A stretch of 64,000 nucleotides of DNA, taken from positions 148,136,547-148,200,546 of the forward strand of contig NC_030678.2 of NCBI RefSeq assembly GCF_000004195.4. Reading direction: 5' to 3'. The stretch comes from Xenopus tropicalis (Eukaryota; Chordata; Amphibia; Anura; Pipidae). The position numbers and the translations under genes are program-made. Positions 11,468 to 23,228 of this stretch are shown here, one piece after another (within the stretch, counting starts at the first letter, position 1; each line of letters starts with the position of its first letter). The notes beneath the pieces were generated by a model. It ran no database searches. It had not been told where the DNA came from and saw only the letters and a program-made list of their open reading frames with translations.

Positions 11468-14400
11468 CTGCAATAAAAAAGTAAATATATTAGTGATCTA
11501 CCCTATATATACAGTATGCACAAAGCAACCAACTCTACAGCCAATTAAGAGTGAGATACTTACATACACTGACTGGTCCAGGTCCTTCAGAAATTCTGTA
11601 GGGGGAAAAAGGAATGGATGTCAGAGAGAGCAACAGGAGAAGCAGAAGATCATTCTACGATCTAGTTAAGCACCCCTAGCATAGTTGCAGGAGATGTTTG
11701 GGAATAGGTTCATTGAACTTTTACACATATAATGAATTAAATTAAGATATATAACACTAATAATAAATTATAGCAAGTGTATGAAACAATGTATATTACC
11801 CCCTTGGCAGCCTATAAAGGTTTAACATGGACACATGCAAGGAAAGAATCACTTGCCAGTGTGTGTGTGTGTGTGGGGGGGAGGGTGAAAAGTATATGTA
11901 AGAAAAGTTCAATCCTTCCAAGGAAACCCAGCATATGGGCCCTCTATGTTCCTCCTAGAAGGGTTTGTATTGGAGAAACAATAATTATATAGCAGGTGGT
12001 ATCTACTTGTGGAGGCTAAGCCCCTCTAAATCTTCATTATTCTCCATCTATGCCTTCTATATTATAAAGTGGTGGGTGCAATGTAGAACCTTTACAGGTT
12101 TTTGTACAGTTTAACAGTTACCTGGTCTCTTCTCCTTCCAGCAGTTTCCTGTAGGTGGCGATCTCAATATCAAGGGCCAGTTTCACATTCATCAGTTCCT
12201 GGTATTCGCGCAGTTGGCGAGCCATGTCCTGCTTGGCCTTCTGCAGAGCAGCCTCCAGCTCAGCCAGCTTGGTCCTGGCATCCTTCAATGCCAGCTCTCC
12301 ACGTTCCTCGGCCTCTGCGATCTGTGCCTCAAGCTTAGCTCTCTAAAATACAAATAAGGTATTACGTTTATTTACCCAAGTCACAATTATAACTACCATG
12401 GTGCTCAGGGCACTTAAGTATTAAAGTAAAAAAAAATAAATTCGCTAAGCTAACCAAGCCTACAATAACCAAATATGTACACACTACATATAAAAGAATA
12501 TATTCCCTACAGAATAGTATGACAGCCAACAGCACACAGCAAGCAGGTGGAATTGGCAGACCATTGTGCTCAGGCATAGAAGGCCTAAACATTTGCATTA
12601 TTTAGGAGTAACAGGTGATCATTCTATGATTCACGTCTCCGCGCCCTGCCCTCAAACCAGAATTCTGAAAGGAAAATGTGAATAATAAGTAGTTCTAATG
12701 GGTGTCTGCCGCTTGCTGTTTGTTCCTTCCGGGCAAAACTGCAGCGGTTATTATTGCACCTGCTCAGGGATAATTATATTTATTAAAGGAAGCTGGATCC
12801 CGTCGGAAGGATGTTAGCATTGAAACATATAGGAAACTAGAGACAGCTTTATAATCTAAAATACATTCATTGGGCTTGGCCGGGCCACCAATGGATCAGT
12901 CACATGTGACAGCTGAGACAAGAGCTTGTCAGGGTTGCAGTGAGCATTTACCCAGGGACAGTATTTTATTTCTAGTGACAGGGTCGACTCATGGGCATAC
13001 ATCAATGAGCAATAATCTGCAGCTGTTCTTAGGGTGTAGAGAAGGCCATTATGTTCAGTTTGACTTTGATATCAGCTTTAACAAACCTAGGGTGCTCACC
13101 CTTTTACCACTGGCTACATGCACTATAAGCTTAGGGTGACATCTAATAAGGTCATAGCATGCAATTTAGTTGTCTAAGGAAAACTGGCCTAATATAGTGA
13201 TAGTAGAACTGAAATAGAACCTTACCTGAGCCTTTACGCTCTCAATCTCAGCCTGCAGTCTTTGCATAGCACGGTTCAGTTCAGAAATCTCAGTCTTGGT
13301 GGTGCGCAAGTCATCACCATGTCGCCCAGCGGTGGCCTGCAGTTCCTGGAACTGTAGCAGAAAAACAAAATTAGTTCTGAAACAATGAAATTCTGGCAAT
13401 CCAAATGGGTCACTAACACATTCTAGTATATATGTGGAAGCTGGAACCAAATATATACTCTATGTGGGTTTTCCTACCTTGTTCTGGTACACAGCCTCTG
13501 CATTGGCACGGCTCTTGTTGGCAATGTCTTCATACTGAGCCTTGACTTCGGCAATGATGCTGTCCATGTCCAGAGCTCTGTTGTTGTCCATAGACAAGAC
13601 GACTGAAGTGTCAGAGATCTGTTCCTGCAGCTCACGGAGTTCCTGGAAGGAAATAAAGGATTCCATGAGAATGTAAGAAGCTTCTAGACAACACAACATA
13701 TTTCAGTAACTGGCAAATACACATTTTACTGATATCTTGTACTTACAGCTTCATACAGGGCCCTCAGGAAGTTGATCTCATCTGTCAGAGCCTCCATCTT
13801 GGCCTCCAGCTCTACTTTGTTCATGTAGGCAGCATCCACATCCTTGAAAAAAAAGGAGGGGAGGGGGGGTTTGTTTTAAAGATGTTGATGAAAGAAATAA
13901 TCATTTCAACATGTTTTTCAGGTAGTTTAATCTTCCACTGTCACAATATAACAAATGCAGTGAGGATCCCTTATCTCTAATGATATTTATGGGACCCAAG
14001 TACAAGACTAATGAGGAGGAGTTTACTCACCTTCTTCAGAACAACAAATTCATTTTCAGCGGAAGTGCGCTTGTTGATCTCATCTTCATACCTGTAGGGA
14101 ACAAGGGAGAATATGGCGTGAGAGTGAGTTTGCCAGTAGAAAACAAAACCTAACTGTGCCGCCTTTCTATTCATTGTTCTATGAGCTGCTTAGAAAAGCA
14201 GGCAGCCAGCTCTGTCTCTTCTCTTGTTTCATGCTCCATTTAATTAACTAACCTCTTCTGTGCCAGGGGATGCTGGGATACTTTGCATTCCACCTTAGCG
14301 CTGAACAATCAAACCTTGGTATAATTTTACTTTTAGCTGCCCCTGATCAACAACTGAACACAGAGAAGAGGGGGCACTTCAGTGCCAGTGGGTTTAACCT

Positions 14401-16632
14401 TTGCCTATATGTGAGACAATGGTGCTGCTGCCAAAATTTTGTGAAAGTCAAACTTGCATTGTCCCACTAACAATACCCATATTAAACCCAATATTATACA
14501 TAATAACAAACGGTGAGCTGCAGGGTTTACATGCCTGCCATTTATGAAATTATGTAGTACCCTGACTAGCAGCAACCAATCAGATATTTGCTTTCACTAG
14601 TCTAACTGCACTAAATGGATCATGGCAAAATTAGCTTATTAGTTTTTGCTGTAAAATTATGGAATTTTATAGTGATTACTTTAGAGAAAGAGGTATAAAG
14701 AGAAACAAAGCCATATAGATTTGATGTCTGATGAGCAGTCATTGTAATGTATCATCTTCAGCTTTAGAGCCAGTGTACATTGTCAGTCGCTTGCTCAGTG
14801 GCTGCTATTGACTTTGCTGGTAGGGCCACACCTAAGGTTTATCTTCATTGTTTGCTTTAGTTCCTGTCAGACTCTACTTGGCCAGCACTAGAAGCTTTTG
14901 CAAACCCTCCGCCCCACTGCATTCAGCCTGTTCTCCTGTCCCAGGAGGGTGTGGCACTCGCCCCACAGACATGGTATTGTCCAATTTTTGTACAACTCTG
15001 CACAATACAGGAATCTAGACTTTCTGTTAACTCTTTAGGGTAAATAGGCATGTTAGACAGGCAGGCAGTGATGGCTCTGATGTGCCTGAAGCTATGAAGT
15101 TGTAAATTAGTTACCAGTGACACCTCTGCTCTTACAGGTTGTACCGGTTAGTGCAGAGAGATTGGTAGCTTTTGGCCTCCCAGAACTATTGCTCCCTCGG
15201 GCTGTGTGAAGAAGGCAATGGGCATGATGGGAGTTTTAGGTCTGCAGGCACTGAAGCAGTTAAGCTTACCAGTTACTGCATTGGCATTTAACAAAAGATT
15301 TGCACTTAACTGCCAGTTACTATCAGTCCACACATTAAAGGGTACATGCCTATATAAACCAGGGCATTTCAGTGGTCAAACTTACTTGTTCTTGAAGTCC
15401 TCAACCAAATCCTGCATGTTCCTCAGTTCTCCCTCCAGTTTGCCCTTATCGCCAGTCAAACCATCCAGCTGCCTTCTCAGGTTGGCAATGTAAGCATCAA
15501 ACAAGGGGCCAACGTTGCTGGCTTTGGCGGATTTCTGGTTCTGAAGGAGTTCCCATTTGGTCTCCAGAACCTTGTTTTGTTGTTCCAGGAACCTGACCTG
15601 TTATTAGGAAAATAAAAAACAAAAAAAGGTCAGAAATAAAGTATCTGTATATATTCATTTGTCTCTCCCCAGTGGCCTGGAACTGCATTTAGCATTGTAG
15701 TCATATGGCTTGTCTGCAGAGCTACTATGTTCAGTTCAGCAGGGAGAAGGTTAATAGTACACACCTTGCATTAGCAGACACTTTACAGGCACAAAGCTTG
15801 TATTAAATGTCATCTTTGGTAAAACACACTTTGCTGAGTTTGCCTGGACCCAGAGAAACCAGCCCTACCTTATACCCTTTCAAAAAAAGTGAAATAAGTT
15901 TTACTGCACCAGCACAAAGCACTGTTGTTGATGTTAAGGGGGTGAATAGAGCAGAGCTGGTATAAAAGCTCACAAATGGCCAATGTATCTGCTGAACTAC
16001 TGATCTCTACATTCTCCAACAAGCGTTTAAAACTGAAATATGACAAATGCTTGGGCATCAGGATGGGCACCCCTGCATTAGGTGCCCCTACCCCTTGCCA
16101 TTCTAAAGGTAATAATATCCCATTCTGCTAACAGAAGGAGCCTTTGGTTTAAGTGTAGCTGCACTAGGACACTCACCTTATCAATGAAAGACGCAAACTT
16201 GTTGTTCAGGGTCTTGATCTGTTCTCTCTCCTCCTGTCTGACATGCTGAATGGTGGGATCAATCTCTAGGTTCAGAGGGGCAAGCAGGCTCTGGTTGATT
16301 GTCACCTCCTGGATCCCAGGTCCGGAATAAGCTACTCCACCACCGAACCCAGCGCCACCGAATCCTGCGCCACCGAATCCTGCGCCACCGAACCCAGCGC
16401 CACCGAATCCTGCGCCACCGGAGCGGCCGCTGCTAACGCCGTAAGAGACGCTCTTTCTGACGCCGCCACCGATGTTGGACAGACTGGAGCTGCTGAAGCT
16501 TCCCCCTGCCCGGCCGAGCCCTGCGCCTCCGCTGGAGGAGCGAGTGGAGCTGATGCGCATTTGGCTGAAGCTGGCAGCGGGCACTGCGGAGCGGGTACTG
16601 AAGCTGGTTTGTCTGCTGCTGGAGAAAGCCAT
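11265..16632 (-). CDS. Type II (basic) keratin, K5/K6/K75-like, nine exons
   Basis: Intermediate-filament protein that pairs with a type I keratin to build cytoplasmic filaments in epithelial cells. The spliced frame is join(16632-16177, 15597-15386, 14091-14031, 13842-13747, 13642-13478, 13351-13226, 12342-12122, 11595-11564, 11467-11265) on the minus strand: 1572 bases, 523 residues. All junctions have GT/AG. Internal exon sizes 212, 61, 96, 165, 126 and 221 match the type II keratin pattern as I know it. The rod runs from about residue 135 (helix start [12 protein letters not shown] at 142) to 444 (helix end [13 protein letters not shown]). The head has five GGAGF repeats (about 72-96) and the tail is Gly/Ser-rich, ending SRSFRQ. 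The start is the MAFSSSRQ methionine; an upstream in-frame ATG at 16686 lies in the presumed 5' UTR. The post-rod H2-like segment favours an epidermal K5/K6/K75-type keratin over K8. The exact orthologue is not resolved. Confidence 0.95.
11564..11595 (-). CDS. Keratin exon 8: H2-like segment
   Basis: 32 bases, reading [10 protein letters not shown] after the split arginine. It is bounded by the acceptor CCCCTACAG and the donor GTGTAT|GTAAGT. Choosing this donor is required to keep frame with the Gly/Ser tail in exon 9 (SVVNSTSSS). The frame check makes the call firm despite the exon's small size. Confidence 0.88.
12122..12342 (-). CDS. Keratin exon 7: coil 2 and rod terminator
   Basis: 221 bases, from [16 protein letters not shown] to the rod end [14 protein letters not shown], with the next arginine codon split by the donor ACCAG|GTAACT. 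It contains the highly conserved helix termination motif, whose glutamates and TYRKLLEG core are intact. Confidence 0.96.
13226..13351 (-). CDS. Keratin exon 6: coil 2
   Basis: 126 bases, 42 codons, from [16 protein letters not shown] to EIESVKAQ. The acceptor is CTGCTACAG and the donor is GCTCAG|GTAAGG. It is phase 0 at both ends. Confidence 0.95.
13478..13642 (-). CDS. Keratin exon 5: end of coil 1B, L12, start of coil 2
   Basis: 165 bases, 55 codons, from [16 protein letters not shown] through [17 protein letters not shown] to NAEAVYQNK. The linker L12 region with [12 protein letters not shown] is characteristic of type II keratins. The donor is AACAAG|GTAGGA. Confidence 0.95.
13747..13842 (-). 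CDS. Keratin exon 4: coil 1B
   Basis: 96 bases, 32 codons, from [15 protein letters not shown] to FLRALYEA. The acceptor is a T-rich tract ending TTTCAAG and the donor is GAAGCT|GTAAGT. It is phase 0 at both ends. Confidence 0.95.
14031..14091 (-). CDS. Keratin exon 3: coil 1B
   Basis: 61 bases, reading [21 protein letters not shown] after the split lysine codon. The acceptor is CCTACAG and the donor is GAAGAAG|GTGAGT. The 61-base size is that expected for this exon in type II keratins. Confidence 0.95.
15386..15597 (-). CDS. Keratin exon 2: coil 1A/1B
   Basis: 212 bases, from [15 protein letters not shown] to LVEDFKN. The acceptor is AATAACAG before GTCAGG and the donor is AACAA|GTAAGT, which splits a lysine codon. 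The sequence covers the rest of coil 1A, the L1 linker (residues around SAKASNVGP) and the start of coil 1B. Confidence 0.95.
16177..16632 (-). CDS. Keratin exon 1: head and start of coil 1A
   Basis: 456 coding bases encode residues 1-152 and end in phase 0 at a GATAAG|GTGAGT donor. The Ser/Arg-rich head ([15 protein letters not shown]) is followed by a Gly-rich block and by a conserved H1-type segment ([16 protein letters not shown]) seen in type II keratins. The helix initiation motif [11 protein letters not shown] closes the exon. The open frame continues a short way into the intron, which makes a raw ORF look longer than the exon. Confidence 0.95.
16345..16419 (-). repeat. Five 15-bp units coding GGAGF in the keratin head
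   Basis: Five tandem 15-base units encode five GGAGF pentapeptides. Two unit types alternate: GGTGGCGCAGGATTC and GGTGGCGCTGGGTTC, in the order A-B-A-A-B along the transcript. The two types differ by two third-position changes. This is a coding minisatellite and probably varies in copy number. Confidence 0.9.
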
Positions 16633-16742
16633 GGTGCTCAGTGAGAGGTTGGAGTAGTAGTGCAGGAGAGTGCAGGAGAGGTGCAAGGCTGCTGCTGATG
16701 GTCTGAGAGACAGATCCAGTGCTTATGACCAGCCAGAGACCG

Positions 16743-16751
16743 CCTTATATA
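16743..16751 (-). promoter_or_regulatory. TATA box of the keratin gene
   Basis: TATATAAGG on the minus strand lies about 110 bases upstream of the ATG. A start site roughly 30 bases downstream (near 16715-16720) would give a 5' UTR of about 85 bases. A TATA promoter is usual for keratin genes. The start site itself is inferred. Confidence 0.8.
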
Positions 16752-16771
16752 CGCACAGGGGAGCCGGGCTC

Positions 16772-16783
16772 TGCCCCGGGGCA
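16772..16783. promoter_or_regulatory. AP-2-like palindrome upstream of the TATA box
   Basis: The perfect palindrome TGCCCCGGGGCA contains GCC-N4-GGC, a form bound by AP-2 factors. It sits about 20 bases upstream of the TATA box. AP-2 (KTF-1) is an established activator of Xenopus epidermal keratin genes, so the position is sensible. Binding is inferred. Confidence 0.45.
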
Positions 16784-19682
16784 GTGGCACAGGGATCAGT
16801 TTACTGCATGTCCCAGTTGGGTGGGGCTGGGCTGCCATCCACTTGCACATACCTGGAGCGCTCTACTGCTTGGCCACACCTGTGTCCCTTCTCTGCTGTC
16901 CCCTCCCAGTATACTTCTCCGACCTGTTATATGCATATATCCAAATAACAATGTAAAGACAGCAGCCTTTTCTCTGTTAGAAGTGGCATTTGTTTGTTAC
17001 AGTATTAATTCTCAATAGGCACAGTTTCTGTAGTTTATCTGCAATTTTCCAATTTATGTTATTCTAAAGCCCCCCTGTATCTGTGATGAGAAAGCTAAGC
17101 TAAGGCAGGCAAACTCATTTATTTATATATAGAAACTTTTTACTTGTGAAGTCATATATAGAACAAATAGCAAAATGAAGCATAAATGGTGTTCTTATTA
17201 TATTTAGTGTTATTTAGGTACAGGATACAGTGATATGTGTAACCCCAGGGAGCTGTGCAGCCAATGAGCAACTCTGTACTAATAAATAAATACATATATA
17301 TAAATATCATAATAGATGGAGGCAACACACCAGAAAAGTATATATATTGCCTGGGTGCTGAGCAATCAAGTGTAAGATACAAGAAACAGAAAGACTCAGC
17401 ACTCACAATACTTTGAAAAATAGCAAAAATATTGCAAAAAAAAAAAAAATATATATATATAGGTATTGCATATTATAGCAAAGGGAATGAATCCCAGTTT
17501 CAGAGGCACCTGCAGTGTTTTTTGCACATTTCTGTTTCTTATTGCACAGTGAGAGTTAAAGAATCCATGGAGTCTGGGGGGGGCTCAGCCTGTGACTCAT
17601 ACTCAGATAAAGTTTGAAGGAATTCGCCACTCAGACGCACCGCCAATTACCACATATGAAAAATGAAAGCTTGTGATAAAATTTCCTGCAAGTGAATGCA
17701 AGAAAAATATTCTTCGAAACTCACTTCCGCACTTTTGTGGGGAACACAAATGTTCTGTTTCTATTTACATTGTGCCTCCATTTGGGGGGGTGGGTAAAAA
17801 CGCCATTGTAATGTGCCCAAAACAAACCAAGCACCCCTGTCTGCCATTCATCTCTCCCAATGGTAACCTATGGGAAAAATGTCACCTAAAGCTCACATAG
17901 GGATAACTGGGGGACCCCTGCTCATAGATGCTGAAGCGATTGCAATAATGGGCAAAGCACCCCCTGTGTACCATAGCCCACATACTTGCGTATTGCAGAG
18001 TAAGGCTTTAGTTACAGTCACCTTATGAGGGTCTGATGGAGGGGTGCCTAGGAACAGGGGGAAATAAACCAAGTGCCATAGGAACATTGCAGCAAACTGG
18101 TGTCACCAAGCGAGAGGAATGTTCTGGGAGAGTGAGATTTGCTGGGTGTGTTGGGATTCAGCACAGAACTGTCAGATCCGTTGGACTGATTTTCTCTTAA
18201 AGGGATTGCCCTATCTAAAAATGATTTTTCACCAAATGTCTTACTAAGGGGCAGAATTAAGGGGTCCCTTTGACAGTCACCTAATTTGCCCCCCTCCACC
18301 CACCCAGTCACCTGCTGTAACAGCCCAGTCTCCTGCTTTCCATAGTTTGCACCTAAATTAATATAACCCCCCACAACTGAAAAGGCCTAAACGCTATGTG
18401 AAATCACCTCATTGGGGATGGGCACAGCTAGGGGCATGATTGGGGCATAGTGTGGGCATAATGGGTCATGAATGCTTCAGAAAAAGGGCCTACTGGTTTG
18501 ACTTCTAAGTAATTAATAGCCAGGGAAGCTCTGTGCATGGGACAATACTTCCTTGTGGGTTTTTGCCTGGAAATATAGCATCCCTGACCATTATAAATAG
18601 TTAATTGCACATATTGTGTATAAATCAGATCACTGAGACGATTTCGGAGGAAGCCTTTCTTCTCACGATTATCTGACAGCCACAATTCATCTGCTTCAAG
18701 TTACAAGACATAAAATATTCTGGGGGGGGATGAGGGAGGGGAGTTATGGGTTTCCGAAGAATTTATTTTTTTTAAAAAGGAAAAACATGGGTGCACATAG
18801 CTGCAGCTTCTGACACAGATCACTGCATTACCCACCATGACCTTTTCTTTGCTGGTTACACACAGCTTCTGAATTGGACCCTCCAGACCAAGTTCATAGC
18901 TTCCTGGACTGTTTATGGGCCCCAAATTAACTGCCTGACTGGTATCTGACCAATATCATGCAGATTTAAAAACTCCATCAGGTGAGGGCAGCATTGGCCT
19001 GATGGGCCTGCACAGAGCTCTGCTGACCTCCTTGGCCCAGGGTGCCAAATTATGAGATCGGCTTAGTTTGGCCACGCACTTGGGTGACCCAGCTGGACAA
19101 AGATCAGCTCGCTAAGCGAGAGTATCTTGTTGTGTATATCCAGTTTAACTCCCAGCACTGAAAGCTGGTAGTACAGGAATCTGTATTCTCCCACTCCCCC
19201 AGGCCCTTTTGGTATTGCTGAGTGAAAAGGCCTTATCTCTGGCAGAGACACTGCTTCAGGTTCTAAAACATAAAAATGCTTTGGGTGTGTGCGAGAGGAG
19301 GCGGGGGGCAAGGGGTTTCCACGGAATCTTCTTTTGTGTTAAGTTTATTTTTGCCTGAAGAAGAATACCAAGACAGTCCGGTTACAGGTGTGACTTGCTG
19401 TATGGCTCAATTTATGTGCTACCATATAGAACTATGCAGCACCCAAGAACCAGTGCTTCTGATCTTCCATCCAGTCCAGTGGGCTCAGCTCACTAAACAT
19501 CACTATTTCCATTTCCACTGAATTGCAATTTTACTGCTGCAATTAAAAATGAGGAAACTACTGTTTCCTATGTGACTTATGGGTGCATAGGTACCCACAA
19601 CGTACTGTGAGTAAAACTAATGCATCACAGGAACCAAAAGATCCACAAAAAGGGTAAAATGTGTTTTTATCAAAATTTGCTG

Positions 19683-19687
<5 letters not shown>
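16784..19687. other. Keratin upstream region, no further gene seen
   Basis: Upstream DNA of the keratin gene. It holds CCACACCTGTG-type E-box text near 16874, an A-run followed by TA repeats (about 17436-17461) and G-runs at about 17576-17583 and 18721-18728. No exon of a second keratin could be found. Confidence 0.5.

Positions 19688-19725
<38 letters not shown>
19688..19725. repeat. (TA)n microsatellite
   Basis: About 19 TA units in an uninterrupted run, which opens a spurious alternating Ile/Tyr reading frame on both strands. Confidence 0.95.
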
Positions 19726-19727
<2 letters not shown>

Positions 19728-20162
19728 TACAAACAGTTCATAAGCTGCACACCAAAAGTCAAAACCGATACCTGGGTGCCAGGACAGAGTAGCAATGTGT
19801 AGAGAAACGAAATAGACCGGCACTCACAGGATATTTCACACCAAAAGCATCAAATGGTTTGTAGAAAAGTGAGGTTCTTTACACACACATATGTAACTAT
19901 GAAATGATAGCTTGTTTAACTAACTGATCTTTACATGATTTGGCTACCAATGCAGTGGGCACATTTGGAATGATTCAGTTGTTTGGCCCCCAGGCTGACA
20001 ATCAGATAATTTTAGGGCTTAGAGGGGACCAATTCAGCATGCTAATCCAATGGTGTATATTTCCGGGGGAGGTGGGGGGTATACACTGGTAAGTCTGTAG
20101 CATTTATTGGCTTGTGTATGGCCTCCTTAAGTGCCAGACAAGTGCTGACTGTCACCAACGCT
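19726..20162. other. Degenerate repeat DNA
   Basis: GTTTGGCCCCCAGGCTGACAATC-like text and a right end CTTGTGTATGGCCTCCTTAA near 20111-20131 look like an old, eroded relative of the multi-hairpin elements. No gene. Confidence 0.4.
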
Positions 20163-20446
20163 TAAGGTTGGTAGCTGCTGATATCGGTCCCTTAAACCTG
20201 GGCCATGTAGGGGTAGCAACAACGGGCAAGCCCGACCGATATCTGGCCTGAAATTGGCCAGATATCGATCGGGCAGGTTAAAAGATTTAGTCGGATTGGG
20301 GACCGCACCGGCTCGTTGATGCAGTCCCCGAAACGACTGCGCCCATTGCTGTTGTTATAATTCAATCGTTGGCCCCAGGGCCAAACAATTGAATTAGCCT
20401 AAATTTGCCCAATATCGCCCACCCGTAGGTTCACCTTTAGTTAATC
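20163..20446 (+). mobile_element. Eroded multi-hairpin MITE (family H1)
   Basis: It keeps GGTAGCTGCTGATATCGGTC, TGGCCTGAAATTGGCCA, GATCGGGCAGGTTAAAA, GGCCCCAGGGCCAAAC and CGCCCACCCGTAGG in the order of 7275-7661. It lacks the final CTCGCTTGGCGA hairpin and clean ends. Confidence 0.7.
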
Positions 20447-22266
20447 TGGGCCAAGATCTCTAGAGCTCTGTAGAGTATTATTATTCTTTCTACATCAGTC
20501 CCTTGCATTCTAAGGTCCCTATCACAGTCACACACTGTATGGCCTATTTAGTCAGAAACCAATTAAATTGCCTTTACGTATTTGGAGCGCAGAAGGAGAG
20601 TGGGGTACCCAGAGGAAATGCACACAGACACAGGCAGTGTCAGAGTGTTTTCTGGGGCCCAGAACCACCTCAGGGCCCCCCCACTACAGTTATAAGCTCC
20701 TCTGAGCGACTGGAAACCCAATGGCACCTCCCACCGCCCTACAATTGGGGATGGGAGGTGCCCCCAGTTACACAGGAGTGGGCCTAGCAAGCCGGGGCCC
20801 ACCAGGTTTTTTCCAGGTGTCTCACCGGCCCAATCCAATCCTGGACATGGGGAGAATATTCAAACATCTTGCAGATAAAGCCCTGGATGGAGCCAAGAAC
20901 CCCAGCACCCCAGCGCTGCACAACTGTGATATACATTTTTATTTTACAGCTCATTATAAATACTATAATTACTAATTTTAGGCTGTACCCCTGTCACCCA
21001 CACTTATGAGCACCTCTGGAGGCAGTAGGACCAATAGGCTGTTTATGTTGTTGCAAACAGCATGGCAGTTTCCACACATATCAAAATAAATTTGCACAAA
21101 AGGTATCTATGAAGCTAGAAAATGTATTTGCCTTTAAGAGATGTCAGGCTGCATTTTAACTGGACACATTTTTTCTTGAGAAATACAAGGCTATAGTTTA
21201 GGTGGACAGCTAATGATTAGTTGTGCTAATTTACCCTTGAAAGAAAAAGACAGTAAAAAGTCAGGCTCTACCACCATTGGAATTCATGGCCAGATTATAG
21301 TGTCGCTGCACCCTTCCTCCAGGCATCTGTTTATTAAGCAGAATTTCTAGAAAAAAATGTAAATTATGTTGGATTTTCTGTAAAGGCGGGGGCATCACTT
21401 TTTCTCAGGTTTCTCAGGTCCATTCTTGAAAATATTTCCTATTTATTTATAATAAATTTATATTGCTGTTGTTATACAAATGTAGGAGAGCAGCAGGTCA
21501 AATATCAATTCCTGAAGGCTGAAGGCAGCTATAATACACTGAAGCTTGCTCGGTAGGGTTAGGGCAGATAGAATGATGATACTTCTAAAGCTACTAAAAT
21601 TCACAGGCACCAAATGCTCAAAATTGCCTCTTGTGCCATCGCTCTTATACTAACGCTGGCACTTTGCACCCTAACTTCTTGCCCAAGTAAATAACCACAG
21701 GTACCTGCGCTTTTTTTCAGAGCACAGAGACGTGTGGCCAACCTTATAAATATATTCCTACAGCGCCAGCATAGTATTCCTGAAGGGTGGGAGTAGTGAG
21801 GCCCATAGGCCTCCCCCCTCCTGCCCACTACCAACCCTTTTACTGGCGTGTCATTTAGACAAGTTAGTAAGTGGCAATGCTATGGCATGTGGTAAGGACT
21901 GGCTTGCGTCTGGCAGCACTTCCCTTTGAGATATTATATATGGCGCAAGGTTCAGAGCACAGCCAGACCCTAGACAGAGATGCCCTTCTTCCCGCGCAGT
22001 GGTGTAACTATAGAGGATGGACTATAGACTCCATGTTTTTTTTTGGGGGGGGGGGCTGTGGGAAAGAGTAGTCCAGACTGCGGGGTCTGCTTCCTCTATA
22101 GCTCTGTAGAAATCCCCCCTCTGCGGGCCACATTCCTACCTGAAAGTGAGTAGGAAGGGAGTGGGGGGACGCTAGTGGGCCAGTAGGGAGCAGGCAGTGA
22201 CAGGTAGGCGTTGCAGTAAGATGTGGTGTAGGTACGCCACTGTGTCATAAATGGACCTTTAGCGCA
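20447..22266. other. Intergenic repeats, no gene seen
   Basis: About 20613-20850 is G/C-rich repeat-like text (GGGCCCACCAGGTTTTTTCC). GTGGTGTAACTATAGAGG near 22000 matches a common frog repeat style. No exon recognised. Confidence 0.4.
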
Positions 22267-22520
22267 GGCCCGGATTTGTGGCGGGCCACAAAGGCCCGGG
22301 CCTAGGGTGGCACGCTGCCCCGCCACAGTGTACTTTTAAAATTTTGCTCCCATACGGAGCAATGGGGTCCTCTCCCCGCTGCTCCATATGGGACTTTTAC
22401 TGTTCCCTAATGCGCGCTCGGCAGCGGGGGGGTGTTCAGGTGCTTCGGGCATGTGCAGGGGGGGGCAGGGGGTGCCGAAGAATGGGGGTGGCCTCGAGGT
22501 GCCCCCAATAGAAATCCGCC
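22267..22520 (-). mobile_element. MITE with GGCCCGGATTT ends
   Basis: Reverse-orientation relative of 4415-4660. Ends GGCCCGGATTTG and GAAATCCGCC enclose GGCCCGGGCC, CATACGGAGCAATGG and GGCCTCGAGG. Confidence 0.65.
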
Positions 22521-22849
22521 GATGCTTAAGTGTCAAACTCTAATTAGAAGTGTCCAGAGATGAAAAAGAGATATTTTATAAAAAGGGAATTTTGGGATTA
22601 TATAATTCTATAAACAGAAGTAAAAGATGCTCTGCACCCATAATTAATATATATAGGTCATTAAGACATTAATCTAGTAGAATTCTTAATGAATCAGATG
22701 AAAGTGAGTGTATTACCGGCCAGACTGGGGATAATTTTGATGTAGTTGGTCATCTTGAATATATTGCAATATATGGACAAACAATACCTGTTTTGTGTAA
22801 AGGAGAGGCATTGCTTGGTAGCTTAATGCATAGAATGACTTAAGGTGGC

Positions 22850-23228
22850 CATACACGAGCAGATCCGCTCGCTTGGCGATGTCGCCAAGCAAGCGGATCT
22901 TCCCCCGATATCCCCACCTACGGGTGGGCGATATCGGGGACCATTTAGGTAAAAAAAATAATAATCCGATCGTTTGGCCCTGGGGCCAGACGATCGGATT
23001 ATGTGGGCGGCAATGGGGCAGTCGGATCGGGGACCGCATCAACGAGCCGATGTGGTCCCCGATCCGACCAGATTTTCTAACCAGGCCGATCGAGATCTGG
23101 CCAATTTCAGGCCAGATATCGGTCGGCCAGGCCGCTCTGCTCTCCCCATACACGGGCCAATTAGCTGCTGAATCGGTCCAAGGGACCGATATCGGCAGCT
23201 ATAGTCGGCCCGTGTATGGCCACCTTAA
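22850..23228 (-). mobile_element. Complete multi-hairpin MITE flanked by TTAA (family H1)
   Basis: Best-preserved copy. TTAAGGTGGCCATACACG at the left is mirrored by CGTGTATGGCCACCTTAA at the right. Between them lie six successive hairpins with stems built on GATCCGCTCGCTTGGCGA, CCCCGATATC, GATCGTTTGGCC, CGGGGACCGCATC, GATCTGGCC and TCGGTCCAAGGGACCGA. The palindromic cores have little spacer between them. No open frame is meaningful. TTAA duplication suggests mobilisation by a piggyBac or Kolobok-type transposase located elsewhere. Confidence 0.9.

Noticed and set aside
11265..16632. Keratin 8 identity
   Set aside because: The segment after the rod and the Gly/Ser-rich head and tail do not resemble keratin 8. 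A K5/K6/K75-type epidermal keratin fits better.
19617..19823. Short frames with alternating Ile/Tyr
   Set aside because: They are translations of the (TA)n microsatellite.
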